DNA of 64,000 nt from JASHPR01 sp963729365 (GCA_963729365.1 CAVSNQ010000022.1:558001-622000); one strand, 5' to 3'. Counted from the first letter of the stretch, positions 50,029 to 59,699 are shown. Numbers and translations: made by a program. Notes: generated by a model from the sequence alone, not told the origin.

Positions 50029-50913
50029 ATGGGCGCAGCCGAGACTGTGAACGTCCACACCGGTGACGGTCGATTGCTCGAAGCCTTGGTGTCTGGTCCC
50101 CCAGACGGGACCGTCTTGGTGCTCCACACGGGCACTCCATGTGGCCTGGTACCGCTTCCAGCCGGACTCGACCCAGCACCGATGGGAATCCGCACCGTCC
50201 TCTACGCCCGGCCAGGCTACGGCCGCTCCACGCCCCAAGCTGGGCGCACTGTCGCTGATGCGGCTGGCGATACCGCGGCCATCCTGGACGCATTGGGGGC
50301 TGGCAAGTTCCTCAACCTGGGCTGGTCAGGGGGTGGTCCTTACGCTCTCGCCTGCGATGCTCTGCTGGCCGATCGCTGCCTGGCGACCGCGGTTATCGCC
50401 GGGATAGCGCCTTACACCGAGGCTGAAATCTCAAGCCCGGTGCGGGCCTGGTACGAGGCCGATGAGGACAACCAACTCGCCCTCGCGGGCGACATCGAGG
50501 GGTTCCGGCAGGCGGTTGACGCCTTTGTCGCCCAACTCGCAAACGTCAAGGCCGAGAACATCGCCGCAGAAACGAACAGCGATGCGGACCGTCGGTTCTT
50601 CGCCCAGGGAAACGCAGAGTGGGTCGCCTCGTTCCTCAGAGCTGCCGGCGTTTCAGGGAGCCAGGGAGCAGCTGACGATTACCTGGCATCCTTTCGCGAC
50701 TGGGGTTTCCCCTTGGCCAGTACCCGCCAGGTCATCATCTGGCAGGGCACGGAAGACCAACACGTACCCCCATTTCACGCTGAGTGGCTCAGAGACCACC
50801 TTTCCCGAGCCGAACTGCGAACCCTCGAGGGCGAGAGTCACAACTCCATCGTCCGCCATCTGCCCGAGATCATCAACAACCTGATCGCCGCCGACCAGCC
50901 AGCACGGAACTGA
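50029..50913 (+). CDS. Alpha/beta-hydrolase fold protein
   Basis: A 294-residue hydrolase. The nucleophile Ser is in GWSGGGPYA, the acid residue in WQGTEDQHVP and the His in EGESHNSIV. The lid region is rich in acidic residues. GCGGAGAA precedes ATG. Codon use is less GC-biased than the surroundings, which suggests acquisition by transfer. The substrate is unknown. Confidence 0.9.
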   Translation: MGAAETVNVHTGDGRLLEALVSGPPDGTVLVLHTGTPCGLVPLPAGLDPAPMGIRTVLYARPGYGRSTPQAGRTVADAAGDTAAILDALGAGKFLNLGWSGGGPYALACDALLADRCLATAVIAGIAPYTEAEISSPVRAWYEADEDNQLALAGDIEGFRQAVDAFVAQLANVKAENIAAETNSDADRRFFAQGNAEWVASFLRAAGVSGSQGAADDYLASFRDWGFPLASTRQVIIWQGTEDQHVPPFHAEWLRDHLSRAELRTLEGESHNSIVRHLPEIINNLIAADQPARN

Positions 50914-51003
50914 TCCACCTAACGTCGTCGAGACTGGGGTCAGGCGGAATTCGGAATCCTGCGCCTGGTCAGCAAATCCGCGGTTGGGTATCGACCCGGT
51001 CGT

Positions 51004-51029
51004 GGCTGGCCTCCGTCCGGAGGCCAGCC
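51004..51029. terminator. Bidirectional hairpin terminator
   Basis: GGCTGGCCTCC and its exact complement with a GTCC loop, followed by TTGTC on the plus strand. It lies between the convergent hydrolase and DUF4234 genes and can serve both. Confidence 0.75.
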
Positions 51030-51049
51030 TTGTCATCGCACCTGACTCG

Positions 51050-51826
51050 TCAGCTGAGCGCATCCACGGCCTTCACCAGCTGGTCCTCTTGAGCCCAGTT
51101 GTCAGCGAAGTGCTTGTTCGGCACCTCCATCTGGTTGTAATACCACCAGAACATGTAGATCCCGAACGAGAAGATCGCGGCCACGATCCGGCCGACGTAA
51201 TTGTCCGGCTTCTTCACCCAGTCGTGATCGGGAGAGGACACCTGCTGGCCCAGCTGGCCGTAGATCGCCGACAGCTCGTGCTCGGCGCCGGCTTCGGCTT
51301 GGCCGTGCTTGATGAGGTCCTGGTCGAGCAGCACGAACGCGACGACTTCGGCGATGCCGCGGGCCACGATGGCAAGCACCAGCCAGATGACGGGCTCACG
51401 AAAATCTTGGGTCATCCGGCGCAGCACCGCTAGGTGACCTGCGGCCCGCTGGAAGGATGGCCCAAGCTCCTGCTGCAGGCCACGCCGCCCGGCCTGCTCC
51501 CACGCGACAGCGGCGGCCGCGTCGAGCAGTTCGAGCCGGCGTGCGTTGTGGTCACGCATTCGGCGGACAAGCTGGTAGAAGACATAGAACCCGTAGATCC
51601 CAAGGGTGAGTATGGTCCATCCCAACGCTGACCAGTAGCTGAAGATGTAGTCAGACTCGTCCCGGCGCTGCGCTGCCAGGCGGACCCGCTCAGCAGGAGA
51701 CGGCGGCAGCAGGCCGGGCATCTGCGGCGGTCCGGGCACCGCCGGGGGGTGCGCAGGCTGGTCGGCCCGGGTCGTCGCTGGCGTCGGCTCCGGCGGTTCC
51801 CGCGTTTCCTGAGGTGTGTCGCTCAT
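51050..51826 (-). CDS. DUF4234-like membrane protein
   Basis: A 258-residue protein. A Pro-rich cytoplasmic N-terminus (residues 1-45) is followed by membrane segments at about 67-90 (WTILTLGIYGFYVFYQLVRR), 145-168 and 218-236 (IVAAIFSFGIYMFWWYYNQM). TLGIYGFYVFYQLVRRMRDHN is typical of DUF4234. GGAAGGAC precedes ATG. A leader element related to those before csbD and glsB lies 244-320 bp upstream. Confidence 0.82.
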   Translation of the reverse strand: MSDTPQETREPPEPTPATTRADQPAHPPAVPGPPQMPGLLPPSPAERVRLAAQRRDESDYIFSYWSALGWTILTLGIYGFYVFYQLVRRMRDHNARRLELLDAAAAVAWEQAGRRGLQQELGPSFQRAAGHLAVLRRMTQDFREPVIWLVLAIVARGIAEVVAFVLLDQDLIKHGQAEAGAEHELSAIYGQLGQQVSSPDHDWVKKPDNYVGRIVAAIFSFGIYMFWWYYNQMEVPNKHFADNWAQEDQLVKAVDALS

Positions 51827-52069
51827 GACTGTCCTTCCGGTCGTGGGCTGTGTCATCCGGGCCCGGGTGACGACCAAGGGCAGCGCGTCCCATAGCGCCG
51901 CAATTCTGTCTTGACGAGCTAGCCGCGGGTGTCTGGACAGCGGCCTGGCTGCGTACCCGTTGACACCCGCGTCCCGACTCGAGGAATCGACATGCGGTTG
52001 CCCGCAGGCTGGCGACCCAGTGCAGAATGCCCCGGTTTGCCCGGCACCTCTGGCTGACCGGCGCGTGGG

Positions 52070-52145
52070 CAAAAAGAAACCCCGAAAAACCCGCTACACA
52101 ATCGCCATAAGCGTGAAATGCGAGCTGCCAGGGTCCGGAGCAACA
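52070..52145 (-). ncRNA. Candidate leader/small RNA, copy 3 (upstream of DUF4234 gene)
   Basis: On the minus strand TATAAT (52151-52156), then TACGGTGTTGCTCCGGACCC, matching copy 1 (GGGTGTTGCTCC) and copy 2 (GCTCCGGACCC). The block CCCAGGAGGAT before the -10 parallels copy 2. The 3' end has two T-runs (52085-52089 and 52071-52075) but a weaker closing stem than the other copies. The rest of the 51.8-52.4 kb gap shows no gene. Confidence 0.45.
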
Positions 52146-52359
52146 CCGTAATTATAATCCTCCTGGGCATCCGGCGATAGCCCGGTAAAGAGAACATGCG
52201 CGACGCCCCGGACCGTCATTCGCGTGACCGTGTTCAGGTAGCGTTATCGCCGCCGCTCCGGACATGCCCAACTGATCTCACTAAACGCTGATGTTTCATG
52301 ATCCTGGCCGGCTCGAGGCCCACCCGTTGGGCCTCGCCCGCAGCCGCCCGGTCCCCTGA

Positions 52360-54906
52360 TCAGGTAGCTGCCGCTGGCAGGTGACGTACAGCACCGGGCT
52401 GCGCCTCCGGCAGGCCTAGGTACTCGGCCAGCCACGGCCCGGTCACGCTGCCCGGGGCACGCGCGACGTCTGCGGGCGTTCCCGCCGCGACGACGTGCCC
52501 GCCGTCCGGGCCGCCGCCTGGGCCCATGTCGATGAGGTGGTCGGCGGCGGCGAGCAGGTCCAGGTCGTGGTCGATGACGATGATGGTGGCCCCGGCCGCC
52601 AGCAGCCGGTCGAATACGCCGGTCAGGGTGGCCACGTCGAGCGGGTGCAGGCCGGTGGACGGCTCGTCGAAGACGTACAGCGCGCCGCGCTGACTGCTGC
52701 GCAGACGGGAGGCGATCCGCAGCCGCTGCGACTCGCCGCCGGACAGGGACGGCGTGGGCTCGCCGAGAAGCAGGTAACCCAGGCCGACCTCGTCGACGGG
52801 CCGCAGCGCAGCGGCGACCGGGGCCCGGTCAGCGAACCGCTCCAGGGCGTCGTGCACGCTCAGGCCGAGCACGTCGGCTACGGTCAGGCCCCCGACCCGG
52901 ACGGCCAGGGTCGCGTCGTTGAAGCGGGCGCCGTGGCAGGTCGGGCACTGCACGGTGATGTCGGGCAGGTACTGCACGTCGAGGTCGATGTGGCCGAGCC
53001 CGCGGCAGGTCGGGCACTGGCCCTCGCGGGTGTTGAACGAGAAGTGCCCCGGCTTCCAGCGCCGCCGCCGGGCGTATGCGGACTCGGCGAACACGCGGCG
53101 GATCTGGTCGAACGCCCCGGAGTAGGTCGCGGGCGTCGACCGCGCGTTCTGGCCGATCGGCGAGGCGTCGATCTGGACGACCTGGCGGATGCCGCCGAGG
53201 TCCAGGCGGCGGACGTGCCCGGGCGGCGCCGACCCGCTCAGCAGCGCCCGGGCGGCCGGGATGAGGCTGTCCAGGACGAGGGCGGTCTTCCCGGCCCCGG
53301 ACGGCCCGGCCAGCGCGGTCAGCCGGCGGGTCGGGAAGACGGCGGTGAGGTCGTGCAGGTTGTACAGGTCGCCGATCTCGATGGTGATCTGCCCGACGGA
53401 ACCGGGCCGGGCCGGGCGGTCGCGCGGCACGGCCGCGGCGCCGGCCAGGAACGGGCCCATGATCGAATGCGGGTCAGTTTCCAGCTGGCGAGGGGTGCCC
53501 TGGGCGATTACCCTGCCGCCGCTGGCGCCGGCCCCGGGGCCGAGTTCGATGACCCAGTCCGCCGAGCGGATGAGGTCCCGCTCGTGCTCGACCACGACCA
53601 CGGTATTGCCGTTCCCGGCCAGGGCGGTGATCGTCTTGCGCAGGCCCACGACGTTGCTCGGGTGCAGCCCGACCGACGGCTCGTCCAGCACGTAGAGCAT
53701 GCCGGTGGTGCTGGCCCGCACCGTTGAGGTGAGCTCGATCCGCTGCCGCTCTCCGGTCGAGAGCGAGGCGCCGGCCCGGTCGAGGGTCAGGTAGCTGAGC
53801 CCGACGTCGAGCAGCGGCGTGAGCCTGCCGTTCAGCTCGGCGAGCAGGCCGGTGGTCATCCGGCTGAGCTCGGCGGGCAGCCCGGCGGGCAGGCCGGCCG
53901 CGAACCCGCGCAGCTCGTCCAGGCCGAGCGCGCTGATCTCGGCAATGTTGCGGCCGCCGAGCTGTGAGGTCAGCGCCTCGGGACGTAGCCGGGTGCCGTG
54001 GCATACCGAGCAGACGCGGGTAATGAGGAATCGCTGCACCAGGCGGCGGGTTCGCTCGTTGTCGCTGCGGAGGGACCGTTCCACCGCGGCGACCGCGTTG
54101 TCGTAGTTGACTGACAGCTGGACGGTCCGCCCCTTCCGGCCCGAGGTCAGCGTCACCTGCCGCCGGACCGGTTCACCGTGCAGCACGATGTCGCGCTCCC
54201 GCTCCGTCAGTGACCGGTACGGTACGTCGAGCCGGACCCCGAGCTCGCCCGCGGCGTACATCGACAGCCGCCGCCCGCCGGAATTCCACGGCAGTACCGC
54301 GCCCTGCTCGATCGTCTTGTCCGGATCGGGCACCAGAGTGGTGACGTCGACTTCGGATCGCACGCCCAGGCCGTGGCAGGCCGGGCACGCGCCGTAGGAG
54401 TTGAAGGCGAAGAATTCGGCGCTGGGCGGCTCGAAACCCGCGCCGCACACCGGGCACACGACTTCCATGCCCTGCGTGGCGATCGACGGCTCGACGCGGT
54501 GGCCGTTCGGGCAGAGGTGGGAGCCCAGTCGCGACATCATCAGGCGCAGCACGTTGAGCACCTCCGACATGGTGCCGACCGTGCTGCGCGGCCCCGGTAC
54601 CGGCGGGCGCTGCCGCAGGGCGAGCGCGGGCGGAAGGTGCTCGATCCGGTCCACGTCGGGCCGCTGGGCCTGGGTCAGCCGCCGGCGGCTGTAGGTGCTC
54701 AGGCTCTCCAGGAACCGCTGCATGCCCTCGGCGTACAGCGTGCCGATGGCCAGCGACGTCTTGCCCGATCCGGACACGCCGACCACCGCGACCGTCCGCC
54801 ACAGCGGCACGTCGACGTCGACATCCTGCAGGTTGTTGTGCCGAGCCCCGCGCAGGCCGATGACCGTCGGCAGAGTTGCCGGCCCGGAGATATCGCTAGA
54901 CGCCAT
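52360..54906 (-). CDS. UvrA-like excinuclease ATPase (UvrA2/DrrC class)
   Basis: An 848-residue tandem ABC ATPase. Walker A motifs are GVSGSGKTSL (about residue 43) and GPSGAGKTAL (about 530). Signatures are LSTGERQRIEL and LSGGESQRLRI. Zinc Cys pairs are CPVCGAGF/CPACHGLG and CPTCRGLG/CPTCHGARF. It is shorter than housekeeping UvrA (about 950) and lacks most of the UvrB-binding insert, as in class II UvrA proteins linked to drug or damage tolerance. A perfect inverted repeat abuts the start codon. Confidence 0.93.
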   Translation of the reverse strand: MASSDISGPATLPTVIGLRGARHNNLQDVDVDVPLWRTVAVVGVSGSGKTSLAIGTLYAEGMQRFLESLSTYSRRRLTQAQRPDVDRIEHLPPALALRQRPPVPGPRSTVGTMSEVLNVLRLMMSRLGSHLCPNGHRVEPSIATQGMEVVCPVCGAGFEPPSAEFFAFNSYGACPACHGLGVRSEVDVTTLVPDPDKTIEQGAVLPWNSGGRRLSMYAAGELGVRLDVPYRSLTERERDIVLHGEPVRRQVTLTSGRKGRTVQLSVNYDNAVAAVERSLRSDNERTRRLVQRFLITRVCSVCHGTRLRPEALTSQLGGRNIAEISALGLDELRGFAAGLPAGLPAELSRMTTGLLAELNGRLTPLLDVGLSYLTLDRAGASLSTGERQRIELTSTVRASTTGMLYVLDEPSVGLHPSNVVGLRKTITALAGNGNTVVVVEHERDLIRSADWVIELGPGAGASGGRVIAQGTPRQLETDPHSIMGPFLAGAAAVPRDRPARPGSVGQITIEIGDLYNLHDLTAVFPTRRLTALAGPSGAGKTALVLDSLIPAARALLSGSAPPGHVRRLDLGGIRQVVQIDASPIGQNARSTPATYSGAFDQIRRVFAESAYARRRRWKPGHFSFNTREGQCPTCRGLGHIDLDVQYLPDITVQCPTCHGARFNDATLAVRVGGLTVADVLGLSVHDALERFADRAPVAAALRPVDEVGLGYLLLGEPTPSLSGGESQRLRIASRLRSSQRGALYVFDEPSTGLHPLDVATLTGVFDRLLAAGATIIVIDHDLDLLAAADHLIDMGPGGGPDGGHVVAAGTPADVARAPGSVTGPWLAEYLGLPEAQPGAVRHLPAAAT

Positions 54907-54936
54907 GAGACAACCTAAGCGATGTCACGTTGTCTC
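54907..54936. promoter_or_regulatory. Inverted repeat abutting the uvrA-like gene start
   Basis: GAGACAA (54907-54913) and TTGTCTC (54930-54936) form a perfect 7-bp inverted repeat with a 16-base spacer directly before the ATG. It is a plausible repressor site; no regulator gene is adjacent. Confidence 0.5.
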
Positions 54937-55035
54937 CCTTGAGGCCGGCCGCCGCCGCGGCCAGAGCGGCCGGCTGCGTGAAACACGGCCCAGGCCCGCA
55001 CCGGGGCCGGCGGCACCAGCCCCGGTGCGTTGTGG

Positions 55036-56010
55036 TCAGGGGTGTACCGGTCCGCTGGGCCCGCTGTCGAGGCGCAATGACTGCATGATCGCGAACGTGG
55101 TGGTGTAGGTGAACTCCCCGATGTCCGCGGCGGCCAGCACGCCGGTGTACTTGGCGATCACGGGCGCGGCGGCCCGCTCGGTGACGGCGTCGAGGTGCCC
55201 TTTCACCCCGGCCCAGACGTTCTGCCCGCCCTGCACGTAGTAAGGCACTGGGTTGACGTTCGCCAGCGCCTCCCTCGAGCTGGCCTCGATATCAGCGATG
55301 TAGCGCTGGTGCAGGGCGACGTCTTCGCGGGTGGCGAGCCTGCCCAGGTGCCCGGAGATCAAGTGCGTCCACGGGTACGACAGGGCGGTGTCCGGAGCCT
55401 GCATGTACCCGATCACGTCCTCGCTGAGGTTGAGGTTGTAGATCGGCACCCAGCCGGCGTTGACGACGTCGATGAACATCAGGGTGTCGTGGCCGGGGAA
55501 ATGGATGTAGATGTTGTCCGGCGTGTGGTTGGGGCCGTGCCAGGCCAGCTCGACGCGCTCTCCGCCTACCTCCAGCGTGTAGCTGTCGCTGAAGGTCACA
55601 TCCGGCGCAGGCCGGGCCGGGTCGTCGTCCCGGAGCAAAAGCCGGCGGGTGTCCTCGTGCCCGATCCGGACGACATTCTCGAAAAGCGAGGCGCCCGCGC
55701 CGTGGTCGGCGTGGTGATGCGAGTAGACCAGGTGCGTCACGGTGTTGCTGACGCCCTCCGCGGCGGCGATCTCGTCAACGGCCCGCCGCAGGTTACCGCC
55801 GATGCTCGGCGGCGCGTCAAACAACACCACGCCGTCGCGGGTGGCCAGGAACGCCGAATTATAGACGCCGTCGGTGACCCAGTACAGGTTCCGCTCCACG
55901 CGCCCGACGTAGTACCCCTGATCGTTCAGGGCCGGGCCGAGCGCGGACGGCGGGATGGGGGCGTAGTCGGGCAGGTCTGCGGCGCTGGCGCCGGAGGCTG
56001 GTGATGTCAC
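55036..56010 (-). CDS. Metallo-beta-lactamase-fold hydrolase
   Basis: A 324-residue MBL-fold enzyme. The metal motif is THLVYSHHHADHGAG, further ligands are in AWHGPNHTPDN and LISGHLGRLA. GTG at 56010 follows AAGGGAG. It lies in the regulon of the MalT-like regulator: an alternating GGTGA/TCACC operator occupies its upstream region. The substrate is unknown; the sequence lacks a signal peptide, so it is cytoplasmic. Confidence 0.92.
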   Translation of the reverse strand: MTSPASGASAADLPDYAPIPPSALGPALNDQGYYVGRVERNLYWVTDGVYNSAFLATRDGVVLFDAPPSIGGNLRRAVDEIAAAEGVSNTVTHLVYSHHHADHGAGASLFENVVRIGHEDTRRLLLRDDDPARPAPDVTFSDSYTLEVGGERVELAWHGPNHTPDNIYIHFPGHDTLMFIDVVNAGWVPIYNLNLSEDVIGYMQAPDTALSYPWTHLISGHLGRLATREDVALHQRYIADIEASSREALANVNPVPYYVQGGQNVWAGVKGHLDAVTERAAAPVIAKYTGVLAAADIGEFTYTTTFAIMQSLRLDSGPSGPVHP

Positions 56011-56079
56011 GTTTACTCCCTTAGATCCAGGCACGTGCCGTGGCGGCCGTGCGCGCTTCGCGACAGTCCCAGGCTCGCC

Positions 56080-56116
56080 ACCTGCCTGGTGAGAGGTCAT
56101 CACTGGATCATGGTGA
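56080..56116. promoter_or_regulatory. GGTGA/TCACC operator, site 1
   Basis: GGTGA-N7-TCACT-N7-GGTGA at 56088-56116, preceded by CACCTGCCTGGTG. It lies between the SDR stop and the MBL hydrolase start, so it would control the hydrolase. It is aligned with site 2 over 29 bp with two differences. Confidence 0.7.
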
Positions 56117-56135
56117 TTCACGCGTCGCAGAGGTC

Positions 56136-56816
56136 TCAGGCGCCGTACGCGGGCAGTATTGCCCCGCTGACTGGCGCCGCGGCGTCGCTCACCAGGAAGG
56201 CGATCACGCCGGCGACCGCGTCCGGCGCGACCGCGTGCGCGATGACCTCCTCCGGGAGCGAGGCCCGGTTGGCGGGGGTGTCGATCAGCTGCGGCGCGAT
56301 CGCGTTCACCCGGATCCCCTGCGGGCGGAGCTCGATATCGAGAGTGCGGGTCAGGTGCACCAGCGCGGCCTTGCTCACGCTGTACGCCGCCATGCCGCCG
56401 GATGGCTCGATCCCCGGGCGGGCGGCCATGTGCACGATGGCACCCGATCCCTGCTGCTGCATATGCGGCGCCACCGCCTGGCTCAGCCACACCGCAGGCC
56501 CGAGGTTGACGTCGATCATGAGCCGCAGCAGCTCGGGAGTCGTGCTGAGCGTGTCTCCCAGGCGGAACGCGCCGATGGTGTTCACCAGGGCGTGAGGGGG
56601 CCCGACCTCGGCGGCGATCCGGTCGATGACCGCTTTCGCCGCCGCGGGGTCGGTGGTATCGGCCACCTCCCGGCGGACGCTCGCGGGGAGGTCACTCATC
56701 CCGTGCTCGTTACGGTCGACCCCCACCACCGTGTGGCCGGCGGCGGCGAGGGCCGCCACCGTTGCCTTGCCGACCGCACCGCCTGCACCGGTCACGATGG
56801 CCACCTGAGCGTTCAT
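56136..56816 (-). CDS. Short-chain dehydrogenase/reductase
   Basis: A 226-residue classical SDR. The nucleotide site is IVTGAGGAVGKATVAAL, the NAG-like motif is VNTIGAF, and the catalytic Tyr-Lys is in YSVSKAALVH. The end is shorter than usual (VSGAILPAYGA). GGGAGGGC lies 10 bases before ATG. It is divergent from the MalT-like regulator across operator site 2 and co-directional with the MBL hydrolase. Function unassigned. Confidence 0.93.
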   Translation of the reverse strand: MNAQVAIVTGAGGAVGKATVAALAAAGHTVVGVDRNEHGMSDLPASVRREVADTTDPAAAKAVIDRIAAEVGPPHALVNTIGAFRLGDTLSTTPELLRLMIDVNLGPAVWLSQAVAPHMQQQGSGAIVHMAARPGIEPSGGMAAYSVSKAALVHLTRTLDIELRPQGIRVNAIAPQLIDTPANRASLPEEVIAHAVAPDAVAGVIAFLVSDAAAPVSGAILPAYGA

Positions 56817-56911
56817 GATGTCAGCCCTCCCTGGGGCGCCCAGGGCGCCTTCTCGACGAACTCGAGCCGTATTCCGTCCGGTCGCGACAGAACGAGGGTT
56901 GCCGCAAGGCA

Positions 56912-56940
56912 GGTGAGAGGTCCTCACCGGATCATGGTGA
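56912..56940. promoter_or_regulatory. GGTGA/TCACC operator, site 2 (divergent SDR/regulator promoter)
   Basis: GGTGA (56912), N7, TCACC (56924), N7, GGTGA (56936). The inner half TCACCGGATCATGGTGA is a near palindrome. Placed between the SDR and the MalT-like regulator, it could control both and allow autoregulation. Confidence 0.72.
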
Positions 56941-56986
56941 TTGGTTCCGTTGACAGTGTGCGGGCTGGCCTGATAGCGAGAGGACT

Positions 56987-59662
56987 GTGTCACCGAGGGC
57001 AGAAGATCAGGTGCCAAGGCCGGCCTCTGACGGCAGATCGAGCAACCCCCGGCTGATCGACCGGGGTGATCTTCTTGCTGCCCTGGGCCGCGCCGCGGTG
57101 CGGAAGGTGACGATCATCTCTGCTCCGGCCGGCAGCGGGAAGACATCGCTGTTGCGTGCCTGGGCAGACCATCCGGGTCAGCCGTATCAGCTCGCGGTCG
57201 CGACGATCCAGCGCGACCAGCACGACGCTCAGCTTTTCTGGCTTGCCCTCCTCGACGCAGTCCGTCATGCCATCGGTGCGACCAGCGGCACGGAACGGCC
57301 AGCGGCGACGCCCGATTTCAATGCGCGGGCGATGGCTGACCGAGTGCTAGCGGAGCTCGCCGATGCTCACGGCGACATCATGCTGGTTATTGATGATCTC
57401 CACGAGCTGAATTCGCCGGAGTCGCTCGCCCAGCTGACGCGGCTGGTGGAGAACCTTCCCCCGCACGCGCACGCGGTGCTGGCCACACGCCGTGATCTGC
57501 GGCTGCGCCTGCATCGGCTGCGGCTGGCAGGCGAACTGGCCGAGATCCGCGCGGCTGATCTGCGCTTTACCGAGCGCGAGACACGCGAGCTTCTCGGTGC
57601 CTCAGGTGTCGCGCTGTCCGAGGCTGGGACAGCACTCCTGCACCAGCGGACAGAAGGGTGGGCTGCGGGCCTGCGGCTCGCAGCGATCGCGCTGGCTGGT
57701 CACCCTGACCGGGAACGTTTCGTCGAGGAGTTCTCCGGCAGCGATCGCACGGTCGCCGAGTACCTGATCGCCGAGATACTGGAACGCCAGCCAGCTGAAG
57801 TCCAGCAGTTGCTGCTGCGCACCTCCCTGCTCGATCGCGTCAACGGTGAGCTGGCGGACCTGCTGACCGGCCGCTCCGGCTCGGAGCGGATCTTGCTGGA
57901 ACTCGAGGACGCGAACGCGTTTGCCGTGTCGCTCGACGCCGAGCGCACCTGGTTTCGCTACCACCACCTGTTCGCGGATCTGCTGCGGCTGGAGCTGCGC
58001 CGGGCGCTGCCTGAAGAAGTGCCAGGGCTGCACCGGCGGGCTGCTGCCTGGTTTGCCCAGCACGGCCAGATGGTCGACGGCATCCGGCACATGCAGGCGG
58101 CGGGCGACTGGCCCGAGGCGGCCCGGCTGCTGGCCGACCATTCGTTCAGCCTGATGCTCGACGGGCAGGTGCCGACCATGCAGGCGCTGGTGCGGGCCTT
58201 TCCGCGGGGAGCCGATCGCCCCGAGCTGGCCTTGGTGCGGGCCATAAGTGACCTCGTGCAGGGACGCCTGGATGAGACGGCCGCCCATCTGGCGGTCGCC
58301 GAGCTGCACGTCGAATCCGTGCCGCCAGATCGTCAGCGCCGCCTGCGGGTAGCGATCGCGGCGCTGAAGTTGTCGCTGGCCAGGCGGCGCGGTCACCTGG
58401 CCGGCGTTCTCGAGCAGGTCCAGTTTCTGGCGTCCCCGGTAACCGGGCAATCTGACGAGGACATCGCGCTGGGCAGCGACCTGCGGGCCGTCGCGCTAAT
58501 GAACCTGGGGGCAGTTGAGGCGTGGTCCCTGGGGCTCCCAGAGGCTGAACGCCACCTCCAGCATGGCGCCGACCTGGCCCGGAGCATCGGACGGCCCTAC
58601 CTCGAAGTCAGCTGCCTCGCGCAGCTCGGTTTCGCGTCAAAGGTCCGCCCGTTCGCCACCACCCAGCGGCGCTGCCGGGAAGCCATAACGCTCGCCGAGC
58701 GGCACGGCTGGGGCGCCGAACCCATGATCGCCCCCGCGCTGGTAACGCTCGCCGGCACGATGATCTGGACGGGGGAATTCGACGAAGGCGAGCAATGGCT
58801 GCATCGCGCCGCAGCGGTATTGCAAGCCGACACCGGGCCGGACATCACGCTGTTGATGCATCATACGAGGGCGATATTGCACGCCGCCCGCGGCCGGTAT
58901 CCGGAAGCACTGACGGAGTTCAGCACCGCCGAACACCTGCGATCGCAGCTAGAAGGCTCGCACGCCCTGGCGAGCCAGGTGACCAGCTGGATGCTGGCCA
59001 CACAAGCCCGCCTGGGGATGCCCGGCGAAGCCCGCGCCGCGCTCGGGGCGCTCGATGACGAGCGGGCCGGCTCAGCCGAAATCCGTAACGCCTACGCCGT
59101 GATCTGCCTCGCCGAAGGCAACCCGGCCGCGGCTCTCGCCGCGGTGCAGGACGTTCTGGACGCCGCGGCGCCGGCCATCGGTTACGTGACGGTCGTTGAG
59201 GCCTACCTGCTGGCCGGGCTCGCCCAGCGTGAGCTCGGTGACCAGCGCGCAGCGAACCAGGCTGCCGAACGCGCACTCGCCCTCGCGGAGGCCGACCGGC
59301 TGGTCCTGCCGTTCGCGATTACCGGCGCAGCGGAGCTGCTGGAGGCGCTGCCGCGGCATGAGACAGCGCATGCCGCACTGCTCACCGACATCCTCGACGT
59401 CGTGCACGGCTCCTCCTTGACCGCCAGGGATCAGTCTTCGCCGCCGCACGCGGAGGAGCTAAGCCCGGGCGAGCTAAGAGTGCTGCGCTATCTTCCGACG
59501 AACCTGTCCCGGCCAGAGATCGCGAGCGAGCTGTCCGTCTCGGTGAACACGGTCAATACCCAGGTCCGCAGCATCTACGCCAAGCTCAGGGCCCGTGACC
59601 GCTCCTCGGCCGTGCAGCGCGCGCGCGAGCTTCGGCTGCTGTCTGCTGGCCTGACGCGGTAG
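56987..59662 (+). CDS. MalT-like ATP-dependent LuxR regulator (LAL), copy 2
   Basis: An 891-residue regulator. The NTPase has Walker A ISAPAGSGKTSLL (about residue 44) and Walker B IMLVIDDLHELN. RTEGWAAGLRLAAIALAGH and FRYHHLFADLLRLEL are the MalT-like winged helix. TPR repeats occupy 400-800. The LuxR domain reads LSPGELRVLRYLPTNLSRPEIASELSVS. GTG start, weak ribosome site. It is followed by its small partner and a DNA glycosylase gene, each behind a GGTGA/TCACC operator. Confidence 0.94.
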   Translation: MSPRAEDQVPRPASDGRSSNPRLIDRGDLLAALGRAAVRKVTIISAPAGSGKTSLLRAWADHPGQPYQLAVATIQRDQHDAQLFWLALLDAVRHAIGATSGTERPAATPDFNARAMADRVLAELADAHGDIMLVIDDLHELNSPESLAQLTRLVENLPPHAHAVLATRRDLRLRLHRLRLAGELAEIRAADLRFTERETRELLGASGVALSEAGTALLHQRTEGWAAGLRLAAIALAGHPDRERFVEEFSGSDRTVAEYLIAEILERQPAEVQQLLLRTSLLDRVNGELADLLTGRSGSERILLELEDANAFAVSLDAERTWFRYHHLFADLLRLELRRALPEEVPGLHRRAAAWFAQHGQMVDGIRHMQAAGDWPEAARLLADHSFSLMLDGQVPTMQALVRAFPRGADRPELALVRAISDLVQGRLDETAAHLAVAELHVESVPPDRQRRLRVAIAALKLSLARRRGHLAGVLEQVQFLASPVTGQSDEDIALGSDLRAVALMNLGAVEAWSLGLPEAERHLQHGADLARSIGRPYLEVSCLAQLGFASKVRPFATTQRRCREAITLAERHGWGAEPMIAPALVTLAGTMIWTGEFDEGEQWLHRAAAVLQADTGPDITLLMHHTRAILHAARGRYPEALTEFSTAEHLRSQLEGSHALASQVTSWMLATQARLGMPGEARAALGALDDERAGSAEIRNAYAVICLAEGNPAAALAAVQDVLDAAAPAIGYVTVVEAYLLAGLAQRELGDQRAANQAAERALALAEADRLVLPFAITGAAELLEALPRHETAHAALLTDILDVVHGSSLTARDQSSPPHAEELSPGELRVLRYLPTNLSRPEIASELSVSVNTVNTQVRSIYAKLRARDRSSAVQRARELRLLSAGLTR

Positions 59663-59670
59663 CCAGGCGG

Positions 59671-59699
59671 GTCACCTGATCCTGGTGATGAAGGTTCAC
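59671..59699. promoter_or_regulatory. GGTGA/TCACC operator, site 3 (mirror orientation)
   Basis: TCACC (59671), N7, GGTGA (59683), N7, TCACC (59695): the mirror image of sites 1 and 2. It lies 25 bp before the proposed start of the small protein gene, directly after the regulator stop. Confidence 0.72.
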
